From: Acanthochromis polyacanthus
Lineage: Eukaryota; Chordata; Actinopteri; Pomacentridae
Assembly: GCF_021347895.1 (NCBI RefSeq)
Contig: NC_067122.1
Coordinates: 35,558,215 to 35,622,214 of the forward strand
DNA: 64,000 nt
Direction: 5' to 3'
Part shown: piece after piece, positions 60,314 to 64,000 of the stretch
Layout: the number at the start of each line of letters is the position of its first letter
How positions within the stretch are numbered: the stretch's first letter is position 1
The notes under the pieces: model-generated
The model's database searches: none
Told to the model about the DNA's origin: nothing
Seen by the model: only the letters and a program-made list of their open reading frames with translations
Made by a program: the position numbers and the translations under genes

Positions 60314-60758
60314 TGTGGAGGTTTTCGTTCACTTCTCATCTCTAGTATGTTGTGGGACACTCGTTGAGACTATCCGAGCCGGTCAGTGTGGGGAAAAAAA
60401 GCACGTTGGGGCGGACTTTGACGCGGTGGGGGCAAGTTGCCCCATACTTTTCGCTAGCTGAGCTGCTAGCTGAGCTGCTAAGCTGCCTGCCTGGCTAAAT
60501 ACTGGAGCTATGTCAAAAATTCATTTCTCCATCACTCACATGTATGAAATGACATATGAAAACAGACCCCAGGTTGAAAAAAAACGAAGTTCCCCTTTAA
60601 TAGTACCTCTTTCACCACCAGGATAGCTGAAACACACAATTTCAATGTGATTACAAACTTTCATAAACACTGATTACAATAAAACAAATCTGGTTAAGAT
60701 ATCTTATCAACTGCCTTTGCAATAAATTGTAATAAAGAGACTTTATGGACACCCTGTA

Positions 60759-63700
60759 TAGGGTGGACATTTCTGTATCATAAATCTGTTATTAGTGACC
60801 TTAAAAAAACATTTAACAATTTAAGATACTGGATTTGTAATTTTCATGAGCTATAATTATCAAAATTCTGAAAAGATTTCACTTAATATGAAATGAATAT
60901 GAATATCTGAAAGTTTATTGTGTTGAATGAAAAACATTTTAATGTTTTGAGCTGCATTAGTTTTACTTTATCATATTAACACTCCTTTTTCCTTTCATCT
61001 CTAAACAGTGTGTAGAGCATAATGTGCCAAAATATTATGAAACCAAAACTAATAGTATGTTCCTTGTAGTGGTTTCTCAAAGTAGCATGGTCACATGCAT
61101 TACTCATAGTGTAAACAAAGGTTTTAATGAAATCCAACTTATTAATACAAAACAAAGGTTCCTTATGACTCCATGAAGACATTTATAAAATACAACACAA
61201 TACAATAACTTTATTTATATACATGGATAGAATATACATATTGTATAGAATATGCATTTGCTGTCATATTCTGTACGTGACAAATGAAAAATTATCGATA
61301 TTTTAACATTTAAAACAGTCCCCACACCAGAATTCAGAGTGCCAGAGTTCTTCCAGCCATGTTTTCTTTTTTGACAAACAGGTTATTTTTATGGCTACTC
61401 AGTGGCAGCATGTTTTTTCTTCCTCGGTGAAAGACTGCATGACTTTACATGGCTGACTGATTTGTCTGCAGAGTGTCAGGATGGCATCAGGGATTCTGGT
61501 GGTCAGCCGGAGACGGGCCTTACATGATAATGCAATCTGCCCTACGCTGCAAGGACACACACACACACACACACAGCAGAGGCCTGTTATCCTTGTAAGT
61601 CTGTCTGGAGTAAAAATGGCACTCAGTGAAATCCTGACAAACACCTTCCTCCATCCTCGACAACCACCTCTCATGTATCAGTCTAACATGTACACAAAAA
61701 CTTATTATATTTAACAAGAAAGCACATACTGTTAGACAAACCTTTAATGGTTACCTCAGGTCTGTAAGAGAACCATATGATTACACTGAACCCTGTTAAA
61801 TTTAGTCACACAGTACAGTTACAGTCAAAAATAAGAAAAGCTGACCTGTCTCCCACTGAAAATGTATGACTCAGTATGAAGCGCAAAATACGACAACGGA
61901 AACTCCAGACTGTTGACCCTGGACTGAAGTCATGCATCAAGCAGGAATGGGAAATAATTCCACCTACAAACCTTCAACAATTAGCATCCTCAGTTTCCTA
62001 ATGCTTATTGAGTTTATACCATGGTAAACATTTATGTTTTAGACAATATTTCAACTTCATTGGAACTGGGGTTTGTAGTTTATGGTTCAAAATGGGACTT
62101 AGCATGTATTGACACCTCTTCAATCCCCTCCAGCCTCTAAATGTGGACTTAGTTTCTCTTTTTATCTACTAAATCATAAGTTTTTCACATTAAAAATGAG
62201 GTGATTATAGCTGACTAGAAGGTGAATGATGTCTTTATCTGCCCATAACTCCCACTGAAAGATGTGATAACATCTATATCTGGTGACTAACTGTTGAATG
62301 TAACTGGCTGCACCAACTCGTAAATGACCAAAGACATCACGGCTATTTAGAACACTAAATAAATACGTGCATGGTTCCCAGATGATCCAAATGTCCTGAT
62401 GACTTCTGCAATTCCTCAATTTTTCCCGTCACACTGCAGAGTTAACAGGCTGATTATAAATGGGACCAAACCACTGCAGAACCAGACTTCATGCCCTTTT
62501 CTCTTCTCCTCAAGCCTATTTTTAATCACACCCACAGGTCTGACTTCTCCACCATGGGAGCTCACACACAGAACATGGTTTATTACCAATTTATAATTTG
62601 ACTTGGAGACTTGAGAGCAGGCAGGATTTAGTGGTTGGTGTTAACTCACTATTTTTCCTCTACGTTCATTATTTGTCCTCCAAGGAGTCATACTTTGATC
62701 ACACTTTTTATAAGGTGCTAGAAAACAAAGACGGTTGTATTTAATTCAAGTCAAGCATTAAAAACTTTTAAAATTGTGCTTTTAAATACAGAACTCTTTA
62801 GTTTCCTGCTCATTAAACATCGAGTATTAAGGCTTAAACCACTTCTATCTAATGCTGAGCAAATACATTAATAAAATCCTCCAGATTAATGGCCTTAACT
62901 CTTTTCAGATTCATCCTAAATTCCTCGTATTGCCTGATTTTTCATCATTCGGTATCTTTCTTAAGTAAATCTTGACCAGATTAAATATAAAAACAGATTC
63001 TGTTTGCTCCAGTTCTCACATGTAAGGAAAAGTGCAGTTCTTTAAAGTTTAGTGACTCCTTCAGTAATCCTTTTTTCTTCTCAATAAACTCGTGAGAGAT
63101 ATGAAATTTGTATTTATTTTACATACCTTCTTTAAAGTATTTTGCAGACTGGCATCAGGTGTTGCCTAAATAAAGAGTTCCTTCATCCAGTGTCCCGGGT
63201 TTCTGCTTCCTGTTGTGGGACCGTAGTGAGAACTTGAGTGACCAGTGCGCTGAACTGTAGCAGCGGCTTATTGATTCCAAATGTTGTCATACACAGGAGG
63301 TTTTCAAAGGTCTCAAGAATTTAATCTGATTTTCAAAGGATGTGAATGACCAAAATTGAAATGGATTTGTATGGTTCTAAACAACACAGTCCTCTGAGCA
63401 GAATAGAAATGAAGGCAAGCTGACCTGAATTCACATAAACCCAAAGGAAGGTGAACCCAGACACTAGAGGGATCGAAACAACATTTTACACACATTCACA
63501 ACAAAATCAATCCTAATGACTTTGCTGACCCCGGGATTTTTCATGGAAACGTTTCATTTTGTCAGTGTGGTATCTCCAGTACAATAGGATTGGTGCAAAC
63601 ACCTGGTACAGACGCTTATGGTTCCAGATGATGTGTTCTAATGACTTCATTGATCTCTTCATTTCTCTTAGGCAACCAGTTTCATGAAGTCATTTTCCTA

Positions 63701-64000
63701 AACGCTTCAGTCGAAGGCAGCTGGAGTTCTCTTTTAGGATCTTGAAGATGTCTCACCTTCATCAATGAGGCTTCCGAAGAAGGCATGTAGCTGCTTTACC
63801 AAGAGATCCTAAAAGACATTCTAAATTAACTTTACAGAGGTATGTACTGTTTACTTTCGAATTTCACTTGGTTTCCGGTAAGTTTAGGCGTAAAGATAAC
63901 ATGTTTAGGTATAGAATAATTGTCATTTGACACCTTTCCATGTCAGAATTTTGGTCAAGTTTAGACACCAAAATTTCTAGATTTAGAAAAAATATCATGG
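60759..64000. other. unassigned sequence
   Basis: 3.2 kb with no recognised gene. A (CA)n run lies at about 61553-61577. Sequence near 63700-63820 (GGCAGCTGGAGTTCTCTTTT, GGATCTTGAAGATG, GATCCTAAAAGA) resembles the 3' end of a Penelope-like element on the minus strand, but only as a scrap. Confidence 0.4.

Larger units (their letters stand above)
59788..60600 (+). mobile_element. internally deleted retroelement inside the mariner-like copy
   Basis: It holds a GC-rich start, a 36-bp tandem array (59931-60086), an ORF start at 60092, and the shared 3' block 60425-60600 ending GAAGTTCCCCTTTAA. The layout of promoter-like tandem units, ORF1-like start and conserved 3' end suggests a LINE that lost its middle. 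The boundaries are approximate and the target duplication was not found. Confidence 0.4.
59487..60756 (-). mobile_element. mariner-like element split by a retroelement
   Basis: The ends are CAGGGTGTCCATAAAGTCTC and its complement, flanked by TA on both sides (59485-59486, 60757-60758). The minus strand near the left end encodes the C-terminal part of a transposase: MLQRTWQEIEYHLDVLHVI, then NGAHI. Most of the gene is gone and an insertion of about 0.8 kb occupies the middle. Confidence 0.8.

Overview
The window reads as teleost fish nuclear DNA. It is AT-rich and intron-bearing, with long (CA)n and (TA)n microsatellites, and it is packed with element types typical of ray-finned fish: Tc1/mariner, hAT, piggyBac, PIF/Harbinger, CACTA, L2-type and other LINEs, Penelope-like fragments and solo LTRs. 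I found no exon of a host protein-coding gene that I can defend, and no rRNA, tRNA or CRISPR array. Almost every recognisable coding stretch belongs to a mobile element, and nearly all of these are broken.

Layout. 1-13.2 kb: a RecQ-like helicase scrap, a head-to-head Penelope-like pair, a Tc1-like element with a short inverted-repeat element inside it, a non-autonomous hAT, a decayed Tc1-like copy split by an LTR-like insertion, and two LINE scraps. 13.2-17.6 kb: a nearly complete three-exon piggyBac transposase gene with a 1.8 kb LTR inside its second intron. 17.6-25.2 kb: mariner-like and Tc1-like remnants, a hAT with perfect 8-bp target duplications, microsatellites and a rearranged copy of the short element. 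25.2-42.2 kb: a CACTA-class element of about 17 kb in its present, interrupted form. 42.2-64 kb: a retroposon coding for a small membrane protein, a 5'-truncated L2-type LINE, a foldback Tc1-like derivative, the fourth short-element copy, a hAT, and a mariner-like element with another retroelement inside it. The rest is unassigned sequence.

The CACTA-class element is the most informative structure. Its ends are CCCAGC...GCTGGG with AACGTTGAA-type subterminal repeats. It carries two genes in the same direction. The first is a Tnp2-like transposase (27232-29841). The second is a seven-exon gene (32762-40894) whose C-terminal part resembles DUF4806 proteins. The later insertions in or between these genes include a MULE-like MITE, a solo LTR, a 7-bp-target element, an intact Tc1-like transposon inside an older MITE, a hAT MITE, a Harbinger element and a LINE. 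With the insertions discounted, most exon phases still agree, so the parent two-gene organisation can be read.

The second notable result is a family of about 550-bp inverted-repeat elements with four copies here (4258, 21849, 29974, 54834). Each copy is flanked by a perfect 7-bp target duplication (GAAAGGC, AACATTT, GTAAGTA, AACATTA), which does not fit the common fish MITE superfamilies. The only intact large transposase frame is the Tc1-like gene at 30922-31974, which keeps its DD34E triad and its IR/DR ends. Family names are from recognition of motifs; no database search was possible.
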